The notes under the pieces: generated by a model
The model's database searches: none
The model's input: only the letters and a program-made list of their open reading frames with translations
Told to the model about the DNA's origin: nothing
Shown here: in pieces, positions 53,687 through 62,042 of the stretch
Layout of the letters: each line of letters begins with the position of its first letter
How positions within the stretch are numbered: the first letter of the stretch is position 1
Origin: Saccharothrix saharensis
Lineage (GTDB): Bacteria; Actinomycetota; Actinomycetes; Mycobacteriales; Pseudonocardiaceae
Length of the DNA: 64,000 nt
Reading direction: 5' to 3'
Assembly (NCBI RefSeq): GCF_006716745.1
Contig: NZ_VFPP01000001.1
Location: 2,046,001-2,110,000 of the forward strand
Program-made: the position numbers and the translations under genes

Positions 53687-54304
53687 TCACTGGACCGGCG
53701 GGTACTGGGTCTGCTTCAGCAGCCGCGCCAGGTGCGCGGCGTTGTTCGCCAGCTTCTTGTTCGTCGAGGCCACCGGATCGGGGGTCCGCTCCAGCTCGAT
53801 GTAGTCCTTGGGCGTCATCGCCTCGTTGTTCCAGTACGTGCCGCCGCTGGCCGGGATGGTGAAGCCCACGTCGTTGAGCGCCTGGAAGCAGTCGGCGATG
53901 ATCTTGTGCGCGCCGTCCTCGTTGCCGACCACCGCCACCACCGCGACCTTGCCGTAGGTCAGCAGCCGGCCCTCGTCGTCGGTCTCCGACAGCTCGGCGT
54001 CCAGCCGCTCCATCACCCGCTGGGCCACGCTGGACGGGTGGCCCACCCAGGTGGGCGTGGCGAAGACGAGGATGTCGGCGGCCAGGACCCGATCCCGGAT
54101 CACCGGCCACTCGTCGCCCTCGCCCATGTCCTTCTCCACACCGGGGCGCACGTCGTGGTCCACGACCCGGATCAGGTCGCCCGCCACACCGTGCGCGGCC
54201 AGCTCGTCGAGCACCTGCCGGGCGAGCTTGTCGGTGCTCGACGGTGCGGGCGACGGCTTGAGGGAACAGGTCAGCGCGAGCGCGGTCAACGTCGTGGGAG
54301 CCAT
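53687..54304 (-). CDS. Flavodoxin-family FMN-binding protein (NADPH-dependent FMN reductase-like)
   Basis: A 205-residue flavoprotein. ALALTCSLKPSPAPSSTDKL starts the Rossmann-like fold, with the FMN-binding loop ATPTWVGHPSSVAQRVMERLD and ALNDVGFTIPASGGTYWN later. It probably reduces quinones or iron, or carries electrons. It is the first minus-strand gene of the cluster and its promoter should lie in the gap to 54647. Confidence 0.85.
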   Translation of the reverse strand: MAPTTLTALALTCSLKPSPAPSSTDKLARQVLDELAAHGVAGDLIRVVDHDVRPGVEKDMGEGDEWPVIRDRVLAADILVFATPTWVGHPSSVAQRVMERLDAELSETDDEGRLLTYGKVAVVAVVGNEDGAHKIIADCFQALNDVGFTIPASGGTYWNNEAMTPKDYIELERTPDPVASTNKKLANNAAHLARLLKQTQYPPVQ

Positions 54305-54647
54305 GCACAGGGCCTACCCACTCAGCCCGGCCCCAATCGGCGCGACGTCGGAGGTTCCTCCCGCACCCGATAGCGGATCACCCATCGGTGGATCCGTCCC
54401 GCGACCAGCGCGCCAACAGCCACACCGCCGCCACACCAGGGGACAGCGCGAACGCGCGGTGACCGACCGGTGCGGGCTCCCGTTCGCCACGCCATGCTCA
54501 CGGCTTCGTCGGACTCGCCGCGGATCCGGCGCGGGCGCACAACGCGCACCCGGTCGAGTGGTCCGTGATTCCCCGTCCTCGCACAGCCCACGCCAGGCGT
54601 GATCCACGACGAAGCGGAAGTGCAGACGACCGACGCCGGGGTACTCG
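54305..54647. other. Divergent gap between flavodoxin and DUF2795 genes
   Basis: This presumably holds both promoters. A minus-strand frame of 57 codons (54322-54495, MAWRTGARTGRSPRVRAV...) has one weak hydrophobic stretch but a poor ribosome site; I doubt it. Nothing else is recognised. Confidence 0.4.
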
Positions 54648-54845
54648 GTGGCCATGACGCTCAATCCGATCCAGGTCCAGAAGTTCCTCTCCGGTGTCGA
54701 CTACCCCGCCACCAAGGACGACATCGTCGAGACCGCGCGCTCCCAGGGCGCCGACGACGACACCCTCGAAGCCCTGCGCAACCTGCCGCGCGACGACTTC
54801 AACTCCCCCAACGACATCAGCGAAGCCATCGGTCAGCAGAACTAG
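54648..54845 (+). CDS. DUF2795 protein
   Basis: A 65-residue protein: NPIQVQKFLSGVDYPATKDD, IVETARSQGADDDTLEALRN, LPRDDFNSPNDISEAIG. This is the complete DUF2795 signature. The start is GTG at 54648 or ATG two codons later. It is small, soluble, of unknown function and commonly found near stress genes in actinomycetes. Confidence 0.9.
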   Translation: MAMTLNPIQVQKFLSGVDYPATKDDIVETARSQGADDDTLEALRNLPRDDFNSPNDISEAIGQQN

Positions 54846-54963
54846 GAACGCGACGGGGCGGGGCCGGGACGAGGCGAACCCCACTCCGACCCCCTGAATC
54901 CGCGCGAACCGGGCGGGAGCAGCCGGTGGCGTGGCGGACCGGACGGTTGGAGGAAAGGCGCTC

Positions 54964-55479
54964 ATGGGCGAGGTCACCGCGGTGGACGTGCTGCTGGACG
55001 GGTTCGGACGGGTCCGCGAGTCCGTCGAACGCGTGCTGGACGGCCTGTCCCCCGAGCAGCTCGCCCACCGGGTCGGCGGCACGGCGAACCCGATCGCCTG
55101 GCTCGTCTGGCACCTCACCCGCGTCCAGGACGACCACGTGGCCGAGGTCGCCGGCACCGAGCAGGTGTGGACGGCCGACGACTGGGCCAAGCGCTTCACC
55201 CTGCCACTGCCCGCCGACGACACCGGCTACGGGCACGACGGCGACCAGGTCGCCGCCGTCACCGCGCCCGCCGACCTGCTGCTGGGCTACCACCGGGCGG
55301 TGCACGAGCGCACCGGGGCGTACGTGCGCGCCCTGAGCGCCGAAGACCTGACCCGGGTCGTGGACGAGTCCTGGGACCCACCCGTGACGCTGGCCGTGCG
55401 GCTGCTCAGCGTCATCGAGGACGACCTCCAGCACGTCGGCCAAGCCGCCTTCGTGCGCGGCGTCCTCCCCGGCACCTGA
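54964..55479 (+). CDS. DinB-family (DUF664) protein
   Basis: A 171-residue four-helix bundle: LDGFGRVRESVERVLDGLSP, NPIAWLVWHLTRVQDDHVAEV, then SVIEDDLQHVGQAAFVRG. The three His residues in WHLTRVQDDH and QHVGQ fit the metal site of DinB-like/bacillithiol-transferase-type enzymes. ATG with AAAGG or GGAGG upstream. In actinomycetes related proteins can be mycothiol-dependent; here the thiol substrate is unknown. Confidence 0.85.
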   Translation: MGEVTAVDVLLDGFGRVRESVERVLDGLSPEQLAHRVGGTANPIAWLVWHLTRVQDDHVAEVAGTEQVWTADDWAKRFTLPLPADDTGYGHDGDQVAAVTAPADLLLGYHRAVHERTGAYVRALSAEDLTRVVDESWDPPVTLAVRLLSVIEDDLQHVGQAAFVRGVLPGT

Positions 55480-55500
55480 CCCGGAACACGCCGCGCGTTC

Positions 55501-55812
55501 GACGAGGTTCCGGCGGTCGAGCTGGGCCAGTGCGGTGACCGCTTGGACGACACCGTCTTCCGTGCCCGGTGGCGGTGAGGTGTTGTCGGCGGATCGGTGG
55601 TGGTGCTACGCCGACGGCGTGTGCGCAGCGCGCCCAGTGCGGTTGGTCGGCGACGAACGGGCACACGACCTGCGGCACGCCGGCGGCCAGCGCGGCGGCG
55701 GTGGTGCCCGCTCCCCCGTGGTGCACGACCGCGCTCATCCACGGGAACAACCACTGGTGCGGCGCATGGTCGATGACGTGGACGCCCGGTGCGGACCGTG
55801 GCGCGATCCCGC
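55501..55812 (-). pseudogene. Truncated, frameshifted copy of the GT1 glycosyltransferase
   Basis: This is nearly identical to 17719-18110, the 3' end of the glycosyltransferase gene. The reading frame SAVVHHGGAGTTAAALAAGV, PQVVCPFVADQPHWARCAHA is intact in the middle, then a roughly 78-base deletion and a frameshift destroy the C-terminus, and there is no 5' half. It is a non-functional fragment of a recent duplication. Confidence 0.85.
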
Positions 55813-55846
55813 CCCGCGCGCCCGTCCCCCGGACGCCCGGTCCGGG

Positions 55847-56005
55847 TCACCGCCTGCCGGAGCGGGAACGCATGGCGAGGAGCAACAACGCCCCCGCCGA
55901 AACGCATCCCAACAGGGCGAACACCGCTGGGCGCAGCCCTTGTGCCACGGCTGTGCCGACGACCAGGACCAGCGACACCATGATGAAGACCGCTGCTTTT
56001 CCCAC
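55847..56005 (-). CDS. Small single- or two-helix membrane protein
   Basis: Fifty-two residues (VGKAAVFIMVSLVLVVGTAV, then AQGLRPAVFALLGCVSAGAL, LLLAMRSRSGRR) with two hydrophobic helices and a basic C-terminus, as in many actinomycete small membrane proteins. AGGAG lies 8 bases before the GTG. No homologue is recalled. It follows the glycosyltransferase remnant. Confidence 0.55.
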   Translation of the reverse strand: MGKAAVFIMVSLVLVVGTAVAQGLRPAVFALLGCVSAGALLLLAMRSRSGRR

Positions 56006-56136
56006 CACTGCCACTCCTGTTGCCAGTCGGGTTCCGCCCGCCGCACTACGCTATGCCCTGCGGCCGAAGCCAGGCATTGATGCGCCGGCGCAATTCGAGG
56101 ACGAGCGAGTCCCACGAGGTCGACCGAGGAGGGCGC

Positions 56137-56721
56137 ATGAACGGGTCACCGCCGAATCGGAGTGCGAACGGGCTGCCGGTCACGGGAGGCGCCGGACCCG
56201 ACCGCCTGCACCACGGGTCGGAGGACGTGCGCGAAGCACGGGAGAACGAGCTGCCGCGCTACCGGGTCGAGGTCGAAGGCCACGACGGCGGGGTCAGACG
56301 CGTGGACCACGTTCGCGCTGGTTCGATGGAGCAGGCTCTGGCGAAGGTCCGCGAAGCGGACTGGTGGTCGAGTGGCGGGCCCGGCGGGTTCCGAGTGGTG
56401 GAGGCGACCGAGGAGGACCCCTCCGGCGAGGCTCGGCACCGGCGGAACGCGCGACGACGTCACCTCAACACGATCGTGGAAGCCGGCCTGACGGCGCTGG
56501 GCGAGAACGCTTCCGCCCACCCTGATCACGAGTTCTCCGACGTCCTGTCCGACTTCTTCACCCGGGCCGTGGTCCTGCCCGGCCACTTCCCGTTCCCCGG
56601 GGGGAACCCGGAGGTCGATCGCCTACTGGACACCGACGACGTCGCGGCCGTCCTGACCCGGCTCCTGACGACCCACCTCGCCCACCACGGCCTGGAGGTG
56701 GCGCGAACCCGCCCGGAGTAG
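56137..56721 (+). CDS. Hypothetical protein, 194 residues
   Basis: Start ATG with GAGGAGG 6 bases upstream. Two parts are seen: residues about 38-90 (YRVEVEGHDGGVRRVDHVRA, then SMEQALAKVREADWWS) look like a small alpha/beta domain, and the C-terminal part (HLNTIVEAGLTALGENASA ... RLLTTHLAHHGLEVAR) is helical. No known family is recognised. It lies alone between the small membrane gene and a transposase remnant. Confidence 0.65.
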   Translation: MNGSPPNRSANGLPVTGGAGPDRLHHGSEDVREARENELPRYRVEVEGHDGGVRRVDHVRAGSMEQALAKVREADWWSSGGPGGFRVVEATEEDPSGEARHRRNARRRHLNTIVEAGLTALGENASAHPDHEFSDVLSDFFTRAVVLPGHFPFPGGNPEVDRLLDTDDVAAVLTRLLTTHLAHHGLEVARTRPE

Positions 56722-56862
56722 GCAGCCAGTGCCGGGATCGGTACTCGGTACCGGTTCCCGGCGCCGGCGGGACCGGCGCGGAGGGGCAGCGGGGCGGAGC
56801 CGGGGGCTTCGTGGACGGCAGCGGGTCGACGGAGGCCGTCTCCCCCACCACGGTGTCCACGA

Positions 56863-57120
56863 GCCGACGCCCACGCCGAACGCTTCGTGGCAACCGTTCG
56901 GCGAGAAGTCATCGACCGGCTGCTCATCATCAGCGGACACCACCTGCGAACGGTGCAGAACCGCTACGCGGCCGACTACCCCCGCCGCCGACCACACCGA
57001 GCGCTGCACCTCGCACCACCACGACCCGACTACCCGATCGCAGAGCCGGGCAGCACCTCGGTGCGCCGTCGACCAGTCCTCGGCGGCCTGATCGACGAGC
57101 ACGAACACGCAACCGCCTGA
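56863..57120 (+). pseudogene. Integrase-core transposase, C-terminal remnant
   Basis: ADAHAERFVATVRREVIDRL, then LIISGHHLRTVQNRYAADYP, RRRPHRALHLAPPRPDYPIA and a GGLIDEHEHA end match the C-terminal part of rve-domain IS transposases. The catalytic core is missing and no inverted repeats are visible. It is the remains of an insertion sequence. The rest of the gap to the xylanase (57121-57416) has no gene. Confidence 0.72.
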
Positions 57121-57416
57121 TCGCAGGCAGGACCTACGGCCGCCCTCGACCGGCGCGGCGACCCACCGTCCGGACCGGTGAAGACGTGGCCCTCCGGCTG
57201 GTCGGCCCGGTGCCCGGGGGATCGATCGCGATGACCCCGCGCGCCAGGTCCACGCGGCCCCGGCGCAACCCGGCCCGCTCGCCCCACCGCGACCCGCCAC
57301 GCCCGGACGCCGAGGCCGGTCGCGCCGAGGCGCCACCGACCGCGTTGCCCGAACGTCCCTACCCCGTCTTTGCCCGAACAGCACCTCCCTCCTCCGAAAC
57401 AGATCTGCAAAACTGT

Positions 57417-57427
57417 CGAAAGTTTCC
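57417..57427 (+). promoter_or_regulatory. Possible xylanase operator (CGAAAGTTTCC)
   Basis: A near-palindrome GAAA-G-TTTC, 64 bases before the xylanase start. Streptomyces xylan-utilisation genes carry CGAAA-N-TTTCG boxes of this type. One outer base differs, so this is a candidate only. Confidence 0.5.
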
Positions 57428-57491
57428 GCCCCGCAGTGCTGTCCCGCAGTGCCATCCCGCCGCCTGGTCGACGAGGATCGAGGAGGAACGC

Positions 57492-58508
57492 GTGAAGAAG
57501 CCGTTCGGGGCCGTGGCGCCCCTGGCAACCGCCCTGCTGGTGACCGCCTTGCTCGCGGCACCACAAGCTCACGCCGCCGCGCACACGCTCAAGGACGCGG
57601 CGGCGGCCACCGGCCGGGTCTTCGGCGCGGTGGTCCCGGCCGGCCTGCTCGGCGTCGCCGACTACACCAAGACGCTGGACCAGGAGTTCGGTCAGGTCAC
57701 ACCCGAGAACGAGATGAAGTGGAACATCGTCGAGCGGGTCCGGGGCAAGTTCGACTTCGCCGCCGCCGACCGCCTGGTCGGCTACGCCGAGAGCCGCGGC
57801 ATGGCGGTGCGCGGCAGCGTGCTGGCGTGGCACAGCCAGCTGCCCGGCTGGGTGGTCAACATCAGCTCGGGCACCGAGCTGCTGGCCGCGCTGCGCGAGC
57901 ACGTCGCCGGCGTCGCGGGCCACTTCCGCGGTCGGGTCGACTACTGGGACGTGGTCAACGAGGCGTTCGGCGACAGCGGGGTCCGGCGCAACTCGGTGTT
58001 CCAGGAGCGCATCGGCGACGGCTGGGTCGAGGAGGCGTTCCGCGCGGCCGAGGCCGCCGACCCCATCGCGAAGCTCTGCTACAACGACTACTACACCGAC
58101 GGGTTCGGCCCGAAGTCCGACGCCGTGTACGAGCTGGTGCGGGACTTCATCGCGCGCGGCGTGCCGATCGACTGCGTCGGCTTCCAAGGGTACTTCAACA
58201 GCGATCACCGGGTGCCCGAGGACATGGCCGAGAACCTCCGGCGCTTCGCCGACCTCGGGGTGGACGTGCACCTGACCGAGCTGAACGTGACCGGTTCCGG
58301 CGAGACGCAGGCCAAGGGGTACGCCGTGGCCGTCAGCGCGTGCCTGGCGGTGCCGCGCTGCACCGTGATCACCGTGGGCGGCGTGACGGACAAGTACTAC
58401 TGGAACGCCGCCAAGACGCCCCTGCTGATCGACGCCGACTACAGCCGCAAGCCGGCGTACTTCTCGGTGCTCGACGCGCTGAACGAGGCGGCCGCGGGCC
58501 GGCGGTAG
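57492..58508 (+). CDS. Secreted endo-1,4-beta-xylanase, GH10
   Basis: A 338-residue secreted GH10 enzyme, without an extra carbohydrate-binding domain. GTG start with GGAGG 5 bases upstream and a Sec signal ending QAHA. The acid/base Glu is in YWDVVNEAFGDSG; the nucleophile is in VHLTELNVTG. Other landmarks: TPENEMKWNIVE and VRGSVLAWHSQLPGWV. Two departures from the usual pattern are TELN where TELD is common, and GGVTDKYYW where WGVTDK is usual. It should still hydrolyse xylan, perhaps with altered preference. A strong terminator follows the stop. Confidence 0.88.
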   Translation: MKKPFGAVAPLATALLVTALLAAPQAHAAAHTLKDAAAATGRVFGAVVPAGLLGVADYTKTLDQEFGQVTPENEMKWNIVERVRGKFDFAAADRLVGYAESRGMAVRGSVLAWHSQLPGWVVNISSGTELLAALREHVAGVAGHFRGRVDYWDVVNEAFGDSGVRRNSVFQERIGDGWVEEAFRAAEAADPIAKLCYNDYYTDGFGPKSDAVYELVRDFIARGVPIDCVGFQGYFNSDHRVPEDMAENLRRFADLGVDVHLTELNVTGSGETQAKGYAVAVSACLAVPRCTVITVGGVTDKYYWNAAKTPLLIDADYSRKPAYFSVLDALNEAAAGRR

Positions 58509-58523
58509 GCAAGGGCGGTCGTC

Positions 58524-58562
58524 GCGTGGTCCCGCCGGGTCCTCGGCCCGGCGGGACCACGC
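58524..58562 (+). terminator. Rho-independent-like terminator after the xylanase gene
   Basis: A perfect 16-bp stem GCGTGGTCCCGCCGGG (58524-58539) and its complement (58547-58562) with a 7-base loop. It is very stable and lies 16 bases after the stop. The next gene is convergent. Confidence 0.85.
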
Positions 58563-58713
58563 GCGCTCAGCGCGGGGGGCCGCCTCCGGAAGGCTGGACC
58601 CCCGCGCGGGATACGACTGAGCCAGTGCGTTCGAACGCGGAGGCCCGGATCCACCGCCTCAGAGGACCCGGCCACCCTGCCAGACCGCCTCCGACCCGCC
58701 CACGGCACGGGGT

Positions 58714-61700
58714 TCAGCCGCAGACCTCCTGGTAGGACACCTCCGGTACATGACGCTGCCACTCCTCGCGGGTGAGCGAGCGTCGAGTCGTGTCGCACAG
58801 GGTCCTGGTGATGTCGCTGGTGTAGCCGAGATCCCACCGCCGCACCGAGTGGTCCTCGCCGACGCTGGCCAGTGCCGCACCGTTGGGGCTGAAGGCGATC
58901 GCGCGCACCGGGCGGGTATGGCCGAAGTAGGGCCGGCTGATCTGACGTCGGCTGCCGATGTGCCACAACCGCACCGAGGTGTCTCCGCTGCCGGTGGCCA
59001 GCAGTCGCCCATCCGGGCTGAACGCCACCGAGTACACCGGCCCGGTGTGGCCGGTGATGGCCTCCCCGACCTGCCGGCGGGTCGTGGTGTCCCACAGTCG
59101 GATGACTCCGTCGTCGGATCCGGTGGCCAGCAGGTCGCCGGTCGCGTTGAACGCCATGCCACCGACCGGACCGTTGCCCGCCACGGTCAGCGTCGTGTCG
59201 CGTGCCGGGTCTGTGAGGTCCCACAGCTGGACCTTGCCGTCGTCCCGGCCGGCGGCCACGGTCCGCCCGTCCGGGCTGAACACGACCCGGACCGCGGGCG
59301 GCCCGTCGAGCAGGGTCCTCGTCCGGGTCTTCGTCGCGATGTCCCACAGGAACACCGCGGGCTTGACCTCCTCGGAGTCCCCCGCGGCCACCGCGAGGGA
59401 CCGTCCGTCCGGGCTGTACGCGACCGACCAGGCCACCGCACCCGCGAGCAGGCGATCGAGCTGCCTTCCGGTGCGCAGGTCCCACAGCGTCACACTGCCG
59501 CTCTGCTCGATCGGCTTGTCGCCGTCCCGCCAGACGTCGACACCGGCCAGGGCCACCGCGGTGCCGTCGGGGCTGAACGCGATCGACCGAACGGTTCGGG
59601 TGATCCCGGTCGACAGGCTGCCCACTGGCTTGTCGGCATCGTCCCAGAGCCGCACGCTCGGCCCTTCGCTTCCCCAGTCGGTCCCGGGGTTCGTGCCTGG
59701 CGAGAGCGCCAGGCCGCCACGCACTTCACCGCTGAAGACATCGTTCAGCACACCGCCGGCCGGTACGCCGCGAACTCCGCTGAAGGTGGTCAGCCAGTTC
59801 GCGCCGGCCAGACACAGGCGCCAACCGTCCTGTCCGCAGGAGAACAGGTTCCTGGCCTGCTCGGGGCTCCACCCGTAGTCGCCGCCCGTGGCGAGGGTCC
59901 GGCCGTCCGGGCTGAACGCGGCAGCGTAGACCGGGCCGACGTGCCCGGTCATCGGCCGGTTCGCCCGCAGTTGACCGCTGACGTCCCAGAGCCGGGCGGT
60001 GCCGTCCACGGCCCCACTGATCAGCGTGCGGCCGTCCGGGCCGAAGGTCAACGAGGCGACCTGCCTGCTGTGCCCGGCCAGCGGATCACCGACGGCTTGC
60101 CGGGTTCTGGTGTCCCACAGCCGGACGGTGCCGTCCTGGCCGCCGGTGGCCAAGGTCCCGCCGTCCCGGGAGAACGCGACCGGCGGTGCGTTGCCGAACC
60201 GGTCGACCTCGGTGCGTGCGGGAATGGCCGGTCCGCTCTCCTGTCGCGTTCCGACGTCCCAGAACCGGATGGAACCGTCCGCGCCCGCGCTGACGAGCGT
60301 CTCCCCGGTCGGGGACATGGCGAGGGCGGGCACGACCCGGGAGGCTCCATCGGCTCTGTACGCCTTCACCGGCGCACCGATCCGGTGTTGGGTGGCGGTG
60401 TCCCAGAAGCGCAGGGTGCCGTCCACCCCCGAGGTGACCAGCGTGCGGCTGTCCGGGCTGAACACGGCCGAGGGACTCACTTCGGCGGCAGTGCCGTAGT
60501 CGGCGACCGTCATGACGGCACCGTCCTGCTCCCGCGTCACCGGGTCCAGCAGCCGTACCCGCTGCTTGTCGATGCTCACCACCAGGAATCGCCCGTCCGG
60601 TGCGTACGCCTCGGCGGGAGCGGGGTGGTCGTTGGTCGTGGCGGTGGCGGGGCGGCCGTCCAGCTCCGTGGCCACCACCCGGCGCGTGGCCACGTCCCAC
60701 AAGGTGCCGCCGCTGTCGTGTGCGGCGACCGCCAGGGTCCGGCCGTCCGGGCTGAACTCGACCGACCGGACCGTGCCGGAGAACACCGGCAGATCGCCGA
60801 TCGGGGCACGGGTCCGGCTGTCCCACAGTCGGACCACGGTGTCCGCCGCCGTGGCGAAGGAGGTGCCGTCCGGGCTGAACGCCACCGCGCCGACTGCTTG
60901 GCCGCCCGCGTCCAGTCGGGCGATCCCGGACCGGCCGCCGGCGACCAGCATGCTGGTCGCCGCCTCGGCGGTCGGGCTGATCTTGGCGGCCGCCAGGCTG
61001 AGCAGCCGGGACAGGTCCGGATCGGTGTCGCCGATCGCCTCGCTGCGCGCCGCGAGCGCCCGGGACAGCGCCTGGTCCCGTTGGGTGATCGCCGCCTGGC
61101 CCTGCACGAACGCGATCAGCCCGAGCAGCGCCACCAGCCCCACCGCTGTCCACCGCAGCCAGGTGGCGATCCGGTGCTGCCGGTCGTCCTCGCTGTCCAG
61201 CCGGTCCTTGGACTCGCCGTGGAGCGGAGCGGCCAGCGTGGCGAGCTCGGACCGGAAGCTGCTGTTGCGGATCGACAGGCGCGGCCGGTCGCGAGCCCAG
61301 GTGAGGTCGACCCACAGCGGTTCGGCCGCGAACCAGCCGGTCAACGCGCGAGGTAACGCGGTGGTGCGCTCCCAGTCGAAGTCCCCAGCGGCCGCATCCC
61401 ACCGGATCTCCCCCTCGCTGAGCACGATGAGGAACGTCTCGCGCTCCCGGTTGGCTCGCCAGTACTCGACCTCCCGCCCCACCCAGACCGACCGGGCGGA
61501 CTGCGGGGACGCCATCAGGATGAAGAACCGGGAGGACTCCAGCGCGTTCTCGATGGTTCGCCACAGGTCCGGGTTGGCACCCAGGCTGGTCTGGTCCCGG
61601 AACACCCGCAGCGCCCTGGGGCGGTACCAGCGCTTGGCGAACCGATGCAGACCACGTTGCACCTCAGAGGCCAGGCGCATGTCCGCCACGTGGCTGTAGG

Positions 61701-61737
61701 ACAGGAACGCGTCATAGCCGGCGCGGTCACTCGCCAT
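58714..61737 (-). CDS. TIR-domain WD40-repeat membrane protein
   Basis: A 1007-residue protein. The start MASDRAGYDAFLSYSH puts the TIR domain at the N-terminus (1-150); SARSVWVGREVEYW has the Glu (E89) equivalent to the NADase catalytic residue in SxWxxxE position. A predicted helix at about 195-222 (LRWTAVGLVALLGLIAFVQG) is followed by a coiled segment and at least 14 WD40-like blades (AFSPDGRTLATGG..DGTVRLWDTRTR). The layout, TIR-TM-WD40, is that of bacterial NLR/STAND-related sensors, perhaps for NAD-depleting immunity. GAGG lies 9 bases before the ATG. Confidence 0.85.
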   Translation of the reverse strand: MASDRAGYDAFLSYSHVADMRLASEVQRGLHRFAKRWYRPRALRVFRDQTSLGANPDLWRTIENALESSRFFILMASPQSARSVWVGREVEYWRANRERETFLIVLSEGEIRWDAAAGDFDWERTTALPRALTGWFAAEPLWVDLTWARDRPRLSIRNSSFRSELATLAAPLHGESKDRLDSEDDRQHRIATWLRWTAVGLVALLGLIAFVQGQAAITQRDQALSRALAARSEAIGDTDPDLSRLLSLAAAKISPTAEAATSMLVAGGRSGIARLDAGGQAVGAVAFSPDGTSFATAADTVVRLWDSRTRAPIGDLPVFSGTVRSVEFSPDGRTLAVAAHDSGGTLWDVATRRVVATELDGRPATATTNDHPAPAEAYAPDGRFLVVSIDKQRVRLLDPVTREQDGAVMTVADYGTAAEVSPSAVFSPDSRTLVTSGVDGTLRFWDTATQHRIGAPVKAYRADGASRVVPALAMSPTGETLVSAGADGSIRFWDVGTRQESGPAIPARTEVDRFGNAPPVAFSRDGGTLATGGQDGTVRLWDTRTRQAVGDPLAGHSRQVASLTFGPDGRTLISGAVDGTARLWDVSGQLRANRPMTGHVGPVYAAAFSPDGRTLATGGDYGWSPEQARNLFSCGQDGWRLCLAGANWLTTFSGVRGVPAGGVLNDVFSGEVRGGLALSPGTNPGTDWGSEGPSVRLWDDADKPVGSLSTGITRTVRSIAFSPDGTAVALAGVDVWRDGDKPIEQSGSVTLWDLRTGRQLDRLLAGAVAWSVAYSPDGRSLAVAAGDSEEVKPAVFLWDIATKTRTRTLLDGPPAVRVVFSPDGRTVAAGRDDGKVQLWDLTDPARDTTLTVAGNGPVGGMAFNATGDLLATGSDDGVIRLWDTTTRRQVGEAITGHTGPVYSVAFSPDGRLLATGSGDTSVRLWHIGSRRQISRPYFGHTRPVRAIAFSPNGAALASVGEDHSVRRWDLGYTSDITRTLCDTTRRSLTREEWQRHVPEVSYQEVCG

Positions 61738-62042
61738 GGGAGAGATCCTCCACGAGGTGTGCGGATGGCTGATCGCCTGCTCGAGATGCTGATCCGCGAC
61801 CACTGTTCCCGGGCCGGGCCGCCGGCCCTCATGCCGGTGGCATCGCCCGACGCGCTGACGTGGGCGGGCAGAGCACATCCTGCCGGCACCGGTCGTGGCA
61901 TGGGAGTGCGATGCCGCTTGAGAAGCGGCCACGGTTCATCCGCATTCCTACGGTAGTGCGGAACTGTTCAAGTGGTCATTTGGACGCACACAGGTGAGCT
62001 TCGCCCACTGTCTTCCCGGGAGACCGCCCGCTCGTTCCGCGT
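61738..62042. other. Intergenic, upstream of the TIR gene
   Basis: A 305-base gap between the divergent-facing TIR start and the ArsR-GNAT stop. It must hold the TIR gene's promoter. No small gene or clear repeat is recognised. Confidence 0.4.

Noticed and set aside
54322..54495. 57-codon minus-strand frame in the flodoxin-DUF2795 gap
   Set aside because: Weak ribosome site and mostly Arg/Gly; kept only as a note in the gap entry.
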